From positions 147,417,501 to 147,481,500 of the forward strand of contig NC_092588.1 in assembly GCF_047663525.1 (NCBI RefSeq): a DNA stretch of 64,000 nucleotides. The letters are read 5' to 3'. Of the stretch, positions 12,983-25,000 are shown piece after piece. The stretch comes from Anas platyrhynchos (taxonomy: Eukaryota > Chordata > Aves > Anseriformes > Anatidae). The notes beneath the pieces are model-generated. The model was not told the origin of the DNA, made no database searches, and was given only the letters and a program-made list of their open reading frames with translations. Each line of letters begins with the position of its first letter. Positions within the stretch are counted from its first letter, which is position 1. A program made the position numbers and the translations under genes.

Positions 12983-13098
12983 GTTGGATGTTTTCAAGAC
13001 CTGTTTGTACAAAGTCTGAAATTCAGTGTTAACCCTGCTTAGAGGAAGAGGTTGAATTTAGATGTTCTTCCAACCCAAATTATTCTATGAGTCTATAA
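12983..13098 (+). mobile_element. Old CR1 3'-end remnant
   Basis: About 115 bp resemble the last part of a CR1 element in plus orientation. It holds the GGATGTTTTCAAGAC segment, then GAGGTTGAATTTAGATG, TTCCAACCCAAATTATTCTATGA, and a degenerate terminal ATTCTATG unit. It is strongly diverged and 5' truncated. Confidence 0.7.
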
Positions 13099-15175
13099 TT
13101 CCAAATTTTACTCAATTTACTAAGTAAGTACAAAGTACTAAGAGAATCAATCTATGTAATGTCTGGAAAACAAGGTAAACTTTCCTTTATCTCTTTAAGT
13201 GCATTTACAAATAAGCAAATGATTGAAGACAATTTTCTGAACAGATCTGTTTTGGGAAAGATACAAGCTTTAGTTACTAAAAGCATTCAGAAAGTATTGT
13301 TTTCTTCTTGTTTCCAAAATTCATTGTTTCTGAAGAAACAGCTCTGGAAAACAAACAAACAAAAAACAGTGGTGCAGAAAATTATTTCCAAGACAACCAA
13401 AAAACTACTGCTCAGAATCTTGTTCTTTATGCTTCTTGTGATTTATAATTTCCTTCTGAGAATAGATTTCTTTCATTACACTTTTTTCTTTTTCTTTTTT
13501 CTTTTTCTTTCATTACACTTCAGTCTTTAGCTGCTACTGACACCAGTGATTTCACAGTCAGGGCAGCATGAAAATGAAACTGAGGATAACTTTTAGGGTA
13601 GGTCTGACAGCGCTGCAGCCAAGTCTGGAGCAGCGATGCATTGCATGGCACCAGTGAGTCAGCAAGTATGTGGACAGAGCTTGATCTGTTGGAGTCAGAG
13701 ACAGCTGAGCACGTGTCCAGCACAAGGATAGCAGTAAGAGGACATATGGGAGAGATTTGTCCTCTGTTAATTTACGATGGAGCTAATTCAATTTTACAAC
13801 CATTCAGCCCTTGTTATGAGATAGCATTGTAATGTCTGCAGTATAGGCAGTGCTCTGATGTGGGTTAGGACGTCAAGTGAAACGTCATTTGCATATGATA
13901 ACAGGCACCTGAAAGCTATAAAATATTTTTTACTGTTCCTTTTTCCCTTTGGCATCTGCAATACAAGTGCAATTCAACACAATCATAGTAGTTAGAGGTA
14001 GAAACAGTTGCATAAGCCACCTATCGGATATCACAATACCGTATTATTTTTTCAAACTTTATTTTGTAGTAACTTGTTATTTCATTAGCAAGCACAACTG
14101 TTAAAACTGATATCTTTCATCCCCATGTTTACTATTACTTTGAGTTGTTATTCAGCCAAAATACTGTTTATTGTTTAGTGTTGATGTGCTTCAGATCTTT
14201 TTTGCATTGAATGGTAAGTGATTTTGCTAGACCCTTAGAGTTCAAAAAATTCAGTGATTTGGTTCACCATATTTTTAACAGCATTAGCAGCTACTGCAAA
14301 AAAAAATCTCTCAAGCATAAAGAACAAAGCAGTGTATGGTCAGATATGTAATGAAGCCAGTGAATAAGAGAAACAAAGTCTTATATTTTGCATTTTTAAG
14401 GTATTTTATATGAAATATTCATAAACTGAAATAAAAAGCTTCTGGGCTTATGGCTGAAAATGAAATCTAAGAGTACATAGGCATGAAAAAGTATTAATCT
14501 TGGTTTAATGAAATGCAAGGATAGGAAAGACAATTTTGAAAGAGCTTTTCAAATTAGAGTAAAATACTTTACTGTATACAGCTTCTCTACCATATACACT
14601 GTATGCATCATTTTGGTATCTTATTTGTAATGACAGAAATATGTAGAACATCTTAATTCATTATTTATTTATTTGCAAGTTATCAATTAAATTAAACTTG
14701 GACTTATCAGATAGGGTTTGTTTGTTTGTTTGTTTGTTTGTTTTTCCTTCAGTTAGAACTGAATAATTCACCAAAACAAATCAAGATGCATTTCAGACAT
14801 ACATTTTGGACTGTTTTTTAGCCAATACCAAGCAAGCTATATGTCACAAAGTAGATGTTACATATTATTGAAAGCACAGAGACTTTTACATTCACAGAGT
14901 ATCTACCAGACAACTTTCATAAGGATGGGAAATCCTTACACATCACTTGAAAAATATCCTAATGCATTAATTGTTTGAGAAAAGTGGGTAGCATTGCAAA
15001 GTGCTAATGTATTGAGATAGAATGAGGGCACTGTGATGCACTTACTTGGGATCTTGTGTTGCATGACACTTTTTCTTTCTATTGCTGTATTATGAACAGC
15101 AATATGTAAATTACGAATACATCTTGATCAGATCTAGTAGCTGCTATGGTCTTATTTCCCCTTCTTTATATTTGA
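13099..15175. other. Intergenic stretch
   Basis: No supported gene. A TTTC-rich tract lies at about 13480-13510 and a (TTTG)n tract at about 14718-14742. A promoter-like cluster of motifs lies at 13869-13924 and is listed separately. Confidence 0.5.
13869..13924 (+). promoter_or_regulatory. Promoter-like motif cluster (CRE, IRF-type, octamer, TATA)
   Basis: Within 56 bp, in one orientation, stand GACGTCA (13869-13875), AAGTGAAAC (13875-13883), ACGTCAT (13882-13888), the octamer-type ATTTGCAT (13887-13894) and TATAAAAT (13917-13924). The spacing from octamer to TATA is typical of a compact promoter. No coding frame or known RNA gene follows, so the cluster may be a chance arrangement or an orphan promoter for an untranslated transcript. 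Motif matching by eye gives many false positives. Confidence 0.25.
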
Positions 15176-16438
15176 ATCATAGAATTGTTTAGGTTGTAAA
15201 AGACCTCTAAGATCATCTAACCCAACCTTGTATCCAGTACTAAAGTCTACCACTAACCCATGCTACTAAATTCTAAATCTACATCCACCACTAAACCATG
15301 CTAAGTTCTACATCTACATGTTTCTTGAAGATCTCTAGGGATGGTGACTCAACCACTTCCCTGGACAGCCTATTCCAATGCCACACAACACTTTCAGTTA
15401 TATCAGGCTTATGTGGCAAGGTTTTAGTAGCAGGGGGCTGCAGGGGTGGCTTCTGAGAGAAGAATACAGCAGCTGTCACGTTAGGTAAGAGCCAGTTTCA
15501 GCCGGCTCCAAAGGGACCCACTGCTGCCCAGAGCCAAGCCAATGAGTGATGTTGGTTGGGCCTCTGTGAGAACAGACTTAAGAAAGGGAAAAAACAAACA
15601 AGCAAACAAACAAAAAACTACTACACAACAGCAGCTGAGAGAGCGAGGAGTGAGAAGCAGCCCTGCAGCCCAGCAGGAGGGCAGGAGGTGCTCCAGGCAG
15701 GCAGCACAAGCTCCCCTGCAGCCCGTGGAGAGGCACCTGGTGGAGCAGGCTGTCCCCCTGCAGCCCATGGGTCCCACATGGAGCAGATCTCCACGATGCA
15801 ACCCATGGAGGAGCCCCTGGTGGAGCAGGTGGATGTGGCCTGGAGGAGGCTGCAGCCCATGGAGAGCCCCCGCAGGAGCAGGCTCCAGGCAAGTAGAAGA
15901 AGGTGGATAGGGGGAAAGTGTTTTTAGTTTGTTATTTTTGTTTCTCACTGCTTTAGTTTGTTAGTAATAGGTAATACATTTTATTAATCTCCCTGTGTTG
16001 TCTGTTTTGCCTGTGATGATAATTGTTGAGTGATCTCTCTGTCCTTGTCTCAACCTTTGAATCCTTTCCATTTTATTTTTCTCCCCCATTCCCTTGGGGA
16101 GGGGGGTGGGGGTGGGGTGGGGAATGGGAAGTGTGAGAGCAGTTATGGTGGAGCTCAGCTGCCCAGCTGAATAAAATCACCACATCAGTAAAGGAATTTC
16201 TCCTAATATCCAACCTAAACATCCCTTGGCACAACTTGAGGACATCTCCCTTTGTCTTATCACTTGGTGCTTGGTCAAAGAGCCCAATTCCCATCTTGCT
16301 GCAACCTCCCTTAAGGTGACTATAAAGTACAATAAGGTCTCCCTTGAGCCTTCTTTTCTCCAAGCTGAATAACCCCAGCTCCTTCAGCTGCTTCTCATAA
16401 GACTTCTTTTCTAGACCTTTCACCAGCTTCGTTGCTTT
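15176..16438 (-). mobile_element. CR1 LINE fragment, minus orientation, split by a solo LTR
   Basis: The CR1 3' end starts at about 15176 (TCATAGAATTG, reverse of the terminal repeat). It continues to about 15398 and resumes at about 16190, reaching 16438. Together the halves cover roughly the last 470 bp of a CR1. On the minus strand the right half encodes the ORF2 end ([20 protein letters not shown]). It is 5' truncated and broken by the LTR insertion. Confidence 0.92.
15399..16184 (+). mobile_element. Solo LTR of a second endogenous retrovirus family, with 5-bp target duplication
   Basis: About 786 bp are bounded by the direct repeat TCAGT (15394-15398 and 16185-16189), with the CR1 sequence continuous across the site once the unit is removed. 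It begins TATATCAGGCTTATGTGGCAAGG and ends AATAAAATCACCACA; the first bases no longer show a clean TG, so the left end may be mutated or mis-set by a few bases. Its core (about 15640-15900) is GC-rich with repeated TGGAGCAGG and CTGCAGCCCATGG units, which create long but meaningless open frames on both strands. A CCATTTTATTTTTCTC segment near 16066 parallels the downstream half of the other LTR, supporting plus orientation. No internal proviral region remains. Confidence 0.85.
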
Positions 16439-16861
16439 TGAATTGAGTGTGGGCTCTCTTGTTCTTAGATGAAGTCCATTTATAAGAGCATTTGCATGAA
16501 ATCAGAATGAGTTTAACCAGAGTAAGGATCTATTGGTTGTTTTCCTGATTACTGAAAAGATTAAATTTGTATTCTAGAGGATGAAGAAGCGTTAAATACC
16601 TATGAAATATATTAATCTGTGTAACTTTCATATGTATAGCCTTTATATATCTCTATATGGAACTGTCATAGAATTAAATAGTTTGTAAAGTTCCTCTGAT
16701 AGGTACAAGGGAACTGCCTTAGTTATGGACCAGAAAATGATATGAATTGTATGAAGTTGATTTCAGCTTGAAAACATGTTAGTCATCAGAGGAAAACAAG
16801 TTAATCATCAGAGGAGTTTAACACTACCAAGTAGCATTAAAGTAATTATTGCATCTGATTG
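16439..16861. other. Short intergenic stretch
   Basis: About 420 bp of AT-rich sequence between two CR1 fragments. A near-repeat of AGTCATCAGAGGA / AATCATCAGAGGA lies at about 16781-16817. Nothing else is recognised. Confidence 0.4.
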
Positions 16862-17528
16862 CAGAGAAGGATCTGGGAGTATTGGTTGATAGTCGGCTGA
16901 ATATGAGCTAGCAGTGTGCTCAGGTGGCCAAGAAGCATCCTGGCTTGCATAAGAAACAGTGTGGCCAGCAGGGCTAGCGAAGTGATTGTCCCCCTGTACA
17001 CTGGTGAGGCCACACCTCGAGTACTGTGTTCAGTTTTGGGCCCCTCGTTACAAGAAGGAGATCAAGGTGCTTGAGCGGGTCCAGAGAAGGGCAATGAAGC
17101 TGGTGAGGGTTCTGGAGAACAAGTCCTGTGAGGAGTGGCTGAGGGAGCTGGGATTGTTCAGCCTGGAGAAGAGGAAGCTCAGGGGCGACCTTATCGCTCT
17201 CTACAGATACCTTAAAGGAGGCTGTAGCAAGGTGGGGGTTGGTCTATTCTCCCACATGACTGGTGACAGAATGAGGGGGAATGAGCTAAAGTTGCATCAG
17301 GGGAGGTTTAGGTTGGATATTAGGAAGAACTTCTTCACTGGAAGGGTTGTTAGGCATTGGAATGGGCTGCCCAAGGAAGTGGTTGAATCACCATCCCTGG
17401 AGGTCTTTAACAGATGTTTAGATGTAGAGCTGAGTGATATGGTTTAGTGGAGGACTTGTTAGTGTTTGGTCAGAGGTTGGACTCGGTGATCTTGGAGGTC
17501 TCTTCCAACCTAGATGATTCTGTGATTG
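16862..17528 (+). mobile_element. Young CR1 LINE 3' fragment, plus orientation
   Basis: It is 5' truncated, starting at GCAGAGAAGGATCTGGGAG. It encodes the ORF2 C-terminal region almost uninterrupted ([18 protein letters not shown], then [20 protein letters not shown], and [18 protein letters not shown]) through to a stop near 17446. The 3' untranslated region and ATTCTGTGATTG end follow. It is very similar over its length to the CR1 at 30546-31380, so both belong to one recently active subfamily. Confidence 0.95.
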
Positions 17529-19046
17529 AAAATGTTTTTTTTCTAAGAACCCTGTTTCTACTGTTTTCACTTGACATTGTTCATTTTGTGTGTGAATAGT
17601 AACATATTTATTACTAGTGATAAGTTAAGGATACCTTTTTTTCTCCTTTTTTTTTTTTTTTTCTGTAAGAAAGACGTTTTTTGTCAGTGACATAAATACA
17701 TAAATTTAGGGCCTATGTTATAGTTTTATTTCTTCTTTTATCTAAATCTATAAAATACACTATGTTCATCTAAAAGATTCTGCTGTATTGCTGTATTCAG
17801 TCTTTATTCCTTTCATTGAAGACTACTTAAACACTTTAAGCAGTATTTCTAGTACACTTGAATACTGCTTTTTCCTAATTTTGGTGTCAATGATCTGGAC
17901 CACCATCCATGTTCTTGACCCTTTGGAATCACTCTAAGGTAGGTTCATCTTCAGGTCACCTTGTTCTTTGTAGCACTGATTATATACAAAATGTGACAAG
18001 AATTGCACCACTTTCTTTATAAGATATAAATGTAAACATGGAAATAAGATGATAGTATCATATTGTCGAGCTTTATTTGCTTTGCCTCTTGTATTCCGAT
18101 TGTGAATGTCCTTTCCAGTAATAATCTGTGGCATGCACATACATGTTTTAAAAATTTTGTATACCACAGCTTTATGTTTCAATGGACTTGCTTGAAATAG
18201 TTTCCAAATGAACTTAAAATAAGTACTGTTCTCATGTAGATACCATTCTTAAAAATATAAAAGTGGCATATGTGTTTGTTTTGTTGTTTGTTTGTTTTTT
18301 TCAAGGACTTGGGAGTCTAGAAATAAACTTTCTTCTACCAGAAAGCAAGAATTCAGATGTGAGAAAATACCATATAATGGTCAAGTAAAAATTGAATTAA
18401 TATAGTGTTGTTTTTTTATAAATAATTCATATTTGGGGGCTTTTTAAACTATTATAAATCTAGAGCAGGCTGTTGCTTAGATTAAGAGTATAAATACTAA
18501 TAAGTTTCCAATATCTATCTGTTGTGTAATATACTTTAGCAATTTGACCAGTGTTGTCTGTATAGTTTCTTAAAAGTAAGTTGTGATCCACAAAATAAAA
18601 ATATGAACAATGGATATAAATAAATATGAGGAGGATTGGCTGAAGTAATATTTTCATCCTAGCTAACAGCATTAACAAGTCCATGACAAAAGAGAAGAGA
18701 CTTATTTTTGTATAGAAATTGAGAGCCATGCCAGCTTCGTGACTGAGTCTAGAAAGAATCTGACAATCTGCTCTGCTGGACAAAAGTTAAAAGTACTCTT
18801 CTGCATTAGACTCTCCAGTCTAAAGGAGAAAGCTGGAGTTCCAGGTGAGCTTGACATTTCCCGTGAGGCTGTCCTATGAACTCAGATTGCTGATGACAGA
18901 AACTTTCTCAAGACTCAGAGCTGCAATAAACAGACTATGTAATCCTGACTTTTCCATTTTTTTTTTTTTTTCCCCTTGATATGCAGCTGTGGTACATATG
19001 GGGAAAATGAATGTGAAGCATGAAGACAGATGGTGTGAAAATCAGA
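17529..19046. other. Intergenic stretch
   Basis: No supported gene. T-runs at about 17636-17662 and 18958-18971 and a (TTTG)n-like tract at about 18265-18302 are the only notable features. Confidence 0.5.
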
Positions 19047-19936
19047 GTTATAGAATGGTTTGGGTTGGAAGGGACCTTAAAGATCATTAATTCAACCCCC
19101 TGCCATGGGTAAGGACACCTCCAACTAGACCAGGTTGCTCAAAACCCCCATCCAACCTGGCTTTTAACACTTCCAGGGATGGGGCATCCAAAATGTCTCT
19201 GGGCAACCTATGCCAGTGCCTCACCACCCTCATAGGAAATAATTTCTTCCTTACATCTAATCTAAATCTCCCCTCTTTTAGTTTAAAGCCATTCACCCTT
19301 GTCCTATCACTACATTCTCTGACACAGTCCCTCCACAGCTTTCCTGTAGATGCCCTTTAGGTACTAGAAGGCCTCCTCCATAAGGTCTCCCCAGTGCCTT
19401 CTTTTCTCCAGGCCGAACAACCCCAACTCCGTCAGCCTGTCTTCATGGGAGAGGTACTCCAGCCCTCTGATCATCTTTGTGGCCCTCCTCTGGACTTGTT
19501 CTAATATTTCCATATCATTCTTGTGCTGGTAGCCCCACAGCTGAATGCAGCACTCCAGGTAGGGTCTCATAAGATCAGAGTAGAGGGGGAGAATCACCTC
19601 CCTTGCCCTGCTGGCCATGCTGCTTTTGATGCAGCCCAGGATATGGTTGGCTTTCTGGGTTGCAAGTGCACATTGCTGGCTTATGTTCAACTTCTCATCC
19701 GCCAACACCCCCAGGTCCTTCTTTTCATGGCTGCTCTCAATCCATTCTCCACCCAGTCTGTATCTGTGCTTGGGATTGCTCTGTCCCAGATACGCAACCT
19801 TGCACTTGGCCTTATTGAACCTCCTGAGGTTCACATAGGCCCATCTGTCAAACCCATCCAGGTCCCTCTGGATGGCATCCCTTCCCGCCAGACTCCACCA
19901 CTCAGCTTGGTGTCATTGGCAGACATAACCAGACAG
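19047..19936 (-). mobile_element. CR1 LINE fragment, minus orientation, about 890 bp
   Basis: The 3' end is at 19047 (TTATAGAATGGTTTGGGTTGG). The element runs to about 19936, where it is 5' truncated just inside the region specifying the reverse transcriptase catalytic block. On the minus strand the frame holds [39 protein letters not shown] and [20 protein letters not shown]. The frame is broken near 19364. Its 3' untranslated type differs from the 17 kb copy, so it is a separate subfamily. Confidence 0.94.
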
Positions 19937-21376
19937 GAAAGAGCTTTTACCATGAAGTGCAGCCTTAATGTTGCAGGATTACTTTTCAGTTTGTCAGAAG
20001 CATCATTACCTAAAAACAGTTTCCGTTATAAGGAAAAAGCGTAATATTCCAAACCAGTGACAGCAAGGCTGTAGCTTGTATATTTTCTCAAGAAGCAGAA
20101 ATGTAGAAAAGTTGCAGTATTGTTGTGAATGAAGTAGTAGAAATAAATTGGAAAGTGCAATGTATTTGTCATAAAATCCTAAAGATCTTTTTCTCTCTCT
20201 TAGAATTTTCTAAACTTCCATTTAGGATGGTCATGATAATAATGATGTCACTTGTGTATATTGTTAAATTCCAATAAAACAATACAAAATTAGCCCTTCA
20301 GCAAAGCACCATAGAATATTAGAGTTTTGATATATAATGTAGAATCTGGTTCATGCTTAAGCTCTTTAGGCTAAATGGCAAACTCTCCATTATGATCATT
20401 GGAGAGAAAGAAAGAGGTTTCTCCAGAGTGTGATTTGGAGCAACTTTTTTTTTTTTTTTCTGCCTAACAACAGATAGCTTCCCTCGTATGTGGTAGTCCT
20501 TGCTATACCATACGTTTTCTCTTGTATGTCTTAGAGTGGAGATTACTTAAAATGACAGTGCAAGCCTTCTTCCTTGTGTGTGCTGTGGTTAGCTCAGAAT
20601 GCTCACAGCACTTGGGTCTTTAAACTAAAAGCCATGCATTCTCATTAAATTACAGAAACTGGTGTGTAGTGCTCATTTCTCCTTGTTTTCAGCTGTAAAT
20701 TCATGATATAAAACTACTGTTTTCCTAATGTTGCCCGAACATCTCGATTACTGTGGCTTGATAAAGTCACCAGCAGGCAAAAAGTACCCTCTACATGACT
20801 TTGTCTCATGCTGTTCTTCCATGCCACTTTTAAAAAGCCTCTGAGCAAAGCAAATGTTTGAAAACTTCAAACTTTAAATAACTAGTGTATATTTTGTTTG
20901 TCATGTGTTGATGATGACATAAGTGCCTCGATTTTCACTTCTGCCTGCTATTCTTGCCATTACCATATACCACCAGGGTTCTTTCTCTTGTGTAATAGCT
21001 GGCCAAGGACAATTACGAGTTGTTAACATACTGGATACACTGAAGTATGCGCACTGAATCTGACTGACAAACCCAGTGATATAAACTACAGTTTATGTAG
21101 TTTATGTTTACAGTTTTTATGTGTTTTTGTTGTTTTGTTTTGTTTTGTTTTTTTTTGTGTGTGGTTTGTTTGGTTTTTTTTTGGATATAAAATTTACATG
21201 TGGATGATCAAACTGAAATGTAAGAATTCTCCATGAATAGCTCTGGAAGCCTGGAGGCATGACACTGTGGAAACATGCATATCTTTCCACATGTGAACAG
21301 TTAGGTATCCTTGTAATTGCAGTGGTAAAAGTGCAACAGTGTAAATTCATAGTATTGGAAAAACATTAGGCTGATA
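19937..21376. other. Intergenic stretch
   Basis: No supported gene. A T-run at about 20445-20459 and a T/TTTG-rich tract at about 21120-21182 are visible. Open frames are short and featureless. Confidence 0.5.
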
Positions 21377-21707
21377 TCATAGAATCATAGAATATCCTGA
21401 ATTGGAAGGGACCCTTAAGGATCATCAAGTCCAACTCTTGACACCGCACAGGTCTACCCAAAAGTTCAGACCATGTGACTAAGTGCACAGTCCAATCTCT
21501 TCTTAAATTCAGTCAGGCTCGGTGCAGTGACCACTTCCCTGGGGAGCCTGTTCTAGTGTGCAACCACCCTCTCTGTGAAGAACCCCCTCCTGATGTCAAG
21601 CCTAAACTTCCCCTGCCTCAGCTTAACCCCGTTCCCGCGGGTCCTGTCGCTGGTGTTAATGGAGAAAAGGTCTCCTGTCTCTCGACACCCCCTTACGAGG
21701 AAGTTGT
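21377..21707 (-). mobile_element. CR1 LINE 3' fragment, minus orientation
   Basis: It starts with the reversed terminal repeat ATCATAGAATCATAGAATATC and continues about 330 bp through the 3' untranslated region into the ORF2 end. It stops at ACGAGGAAGTTGTA, where it is 5' truncated. It lies about 200 bp beyond the polyadenylation signal of the cytokine gene. Confidence 0.92.
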
Positions 21708-21904
21708 ATATAAGTTCATATTTCCATCATTTAATGGATGAACTATCAAATCAAGCAGTGTAACTGATATACTCACTGTTTAGCCTGAATACAAGGTTTG
21801 GAGGACCATATCTATGACATCTATTTTATCGAAAATATAAATATATATATATGTTTACTAAAACCAATAAATATTGACACATTTACATGTTCTTTTGCAT
21901 CTTT

Positions 21905-21910
21905 TTTATT
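21905..21910 (-). terminator. Polyadenylation signal of the cytokine gene
   Basis: AATAAA on the minus strand lies 183 bases after the stop codon at 22094-22096. The intervening 3' untranslated region is strongly AU-rich and contains two AUUUA pentamers (21972-21976 and 21994-21998). Such elements are common in short-lived cytokine mRNAs. No earlier canonical AATAAA is present; a GATAAA variant lies closer to the stop. Confidence 0.6.
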
Positions 21911-22093
21911 AAGACTACAGTTATTATAAGTAGTTTAGAAAAATACTTTGACAAAAATATCTTGACAAAAATAAATTAAGTGATTTAAAACCTTAAATAG
22001 GAACTATGTATATGCTACTTCCTTTCATCTTTAGAAAAATTGGATAATTTATCTTGATGTGATCCTCAAAGTATTTGATTGAAACTGACATTC

Positions 22094-25000
22094 TTATTGT
22101 ATTGATCTTCTCTTGAAGGAGTAATTTTCAATTCTTTGAAGTAACTCTCTGGATTGTGCATGGATCTCTTGCCAAGTACAGTGATTATTTTTCTGTGAAG
22201 AAAATATTATTAAAAAGCTTATTACTTGTTTTGTAAAAGGTAACATCCATTATCATGGAAAATAAAATATGTTGAGAAACAGCCTGCTTACCTTGGCCAC
22301 CAACTTATCCATTTTTTTGAAGCAGTCCTTCACTATGGATTCATGGATAAAGTTAAATCCAGACTTCAGCTGTTATTTTTAATGGAAAAGAAAAGAACCT
22401 ATTAATCTGAACAGTCAGAAGTAAATAGAAGTTCAACATGACTCAGTAAAACTGATAGAAATTGTCACGGCTGAAAGCACTGTAGTGCTTCTGTCATATG
22501 CAAGACTACTGAAGGGGTTAATGCTACAGGTAGCATGTTGCACACGTGTTAGGTCTATGAAGAGATCAGAAAATTAATTCATCAGTGCTCAAAACAAGGT
22601 AAGGGCCTGTGGATTTTCCTTCTTTTGTGACAGTACTGTGTTTATATATATATATATTTTAAAGAAAATTAGCTTCAGAATAACTGGTGGTCATTTGACA
22701 TACTATGTCATAGATGTAGCTGTATGTTTATTCATTAAAGAAAAAAAAGGAAATACATAATGTGCTTAGTTAAGGACTGATTATTACCTGTTATACACAA
22801 GTTGTCCAAGAATCTGACCTGTTTAGAAGCAGCAATGTGATTTTGGAGGTCAGTGTTTATATGCTACTGCGAATTCATGGAACCCTCTCTACCATGCACT
22901 GGGGGTTCCCTCTTTGGGAACAAAAGGGTGTGTTAGCTGCATGTTTGTATGCCTGGGCTTGTTCTCCTGCAAGTTTCTTAGCAAATCTGACTTCAATATC
23001 ATGCTGTGGGGGAAAAAATAATAAAAATATGTGCATATATATATATGTGTGTGTGTGTGTATACTTACACAAGTCTTGAGCTGAGCATGAGCTTCATACA
23101 TTCCTCTTAGAAAATTGTTCTTATTTTGAAAAGGTGTGTCTGCTCTCTTGAAAAACTCAGCAATTTCGTGCACTATATGAACAATGGTGGCACTATCATA
23201 TTTAACCTGCAAGGAAAAAGAGGAAAAAAAATATATGAAATGTAGACTACCTTGGTTTCTGAAGTTTGCAGTTAAGTTTCAGTTACTACAAGTATCTGAG
23301 TCGACTCATAAGCTCTTGCACAGTTTTCATCACTTTCTTGTGCTTTTTTAAAAGCTTAAGTGCAAAAAAGAATATATAAAGTAATATGTATTGCAAACAC
23401 AGTATTTATTTGGAAACCAGGAATTGTATATGCAATTTCTAGTTGCAAATTTTGCTTCATAAGCTGGACCCTTATTTTGTTATGTAAATATATATTGCAT
23501 TTTCTTATATATGTTATATATTGCATCTCTTGGATTCAGACCCAAAGGAATACACTACTAATGTGCAGCTCTTTCCTCACAAACACATAGCAGATTAAGG
23601 GGAGCTCTCTCTTTCTTGGAGAAGATGGAAATACAAAAGTGGTTGATAATGCTTTCTGTCCTTTTTGTTCCCTCAGCCAAGCACCTTCTTATTTTGTGGA
23701 CTGAATGTGGACTGTGAATATATGTGTTGAGTTGGCATGCATGTGTTGAGTAATGTAAAATTACTTCTGTGCTTCTTTTATAGGATCTGCTTTTGACTGA
23801 AGCCAAAGCTGGCATGCCATTCTGGTAGATTTCAGAACACCAGACTAATTCCAACTAACTTTCTGGTTTGAACAGCAGGCAGGACTAGCATCTCACCCTT
23901 TTTCTGGTAAATGTAGTAACATAAATAGTAGGAAAAACAAACAAAAGCAAAAACCACCAAGAACTTCTTGCTCTTCACCTCATACTTCTAAAATACCCCT
24001 TACATTTTCAGGAATGGTTTATGAAAACAGTTGAGAAGTCTTTTTAACAATAATGAATAGAACAATAGAGCAATAGACTGCAGAGTTTGAAATTCAAAAG
24101 GGTGATATTAAGGATGAATTTGACCAGTTACTGGCTAAGTTGTTACTTAGCTTAGTCTATTTGATCTCTGCAGACTTGAGCAAAGGGCATACCACAAAAG
24201 GTGAAAAATTGGACAAGGAAATGTGCTTCCTATATAGCTGACTTCCAAAAATACGTTCTGAGATTATTTGTGCCCAAAATACTTTGTTACTGTGGAAGTA
24301 CTTTCCTTTCTGTAAGATTGTGTTCTTGCAAAGCAAACTCTGATTTTATGAGCTTGGCTGATGCCAGTTAGCAGGTAGCCCTGGTTACTGTGGATTCCAG
24401 CGTATATGACAAGGTATGTTTTTACTTAGCCAGTAAGCTCTCAGGGAAAAGAGTTTGGAGTGAAAAGCCAAAAGTCAGATTTGCCATTTAAACCTGCAAA
24501 GTATTATGTCATAGTTCCAATGTGAAAGACTCATGACAAGGTGCATAAACTGCGTGAAGTAGAGTTGTTACAGTGAAATACTATCATGCATTTATAGTAC
24601 TTCTAATAACAAGTATCATATCTTTTCTTACTTACTGCTTTTAGCATCTTCTCAGGGAAACACAAATCTTCACTGTTCACTTCCTCACATTCCAAAGAAA
24701 AGCCTCTTTTGTTCTTAAAGAAAATATTAGTTAAAATAGTTAGTTTAAGTTACTTAAATAAATAAATAAATAAATATTTTAAGTAACTTTAAGTTACTTG
24801 AAATAGTTATATTAAGTATGTACAAAACTGGGTTTATTATGAACAATTCATAGAATAGTTCACTAAATAATCATTTGGTCTCTTAACAATGAAATGTATG
24901 AACAACTGCGTATGTTCCTAAGCCTGGGAAGCTTCCAAGCTATGGAAGAAATAGATACTTTTATAGTATCTATATATGCTTTTATAGTAGGACTCTTTGC

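Noticed and set aside
15481..15948. Five overlapping frames of 79-155 codons on both strands
   Set aside because: They fall inside the solo LTR and arise from its GC-rich repeated core; they are not retroviral proteins or host genes.
16986..17447. 153-codon frame as a host gene
   Set aside because: It is the ORF2 C-terminus of a truncated CR1; the same frame recurs in the other CR1 copies of the window.
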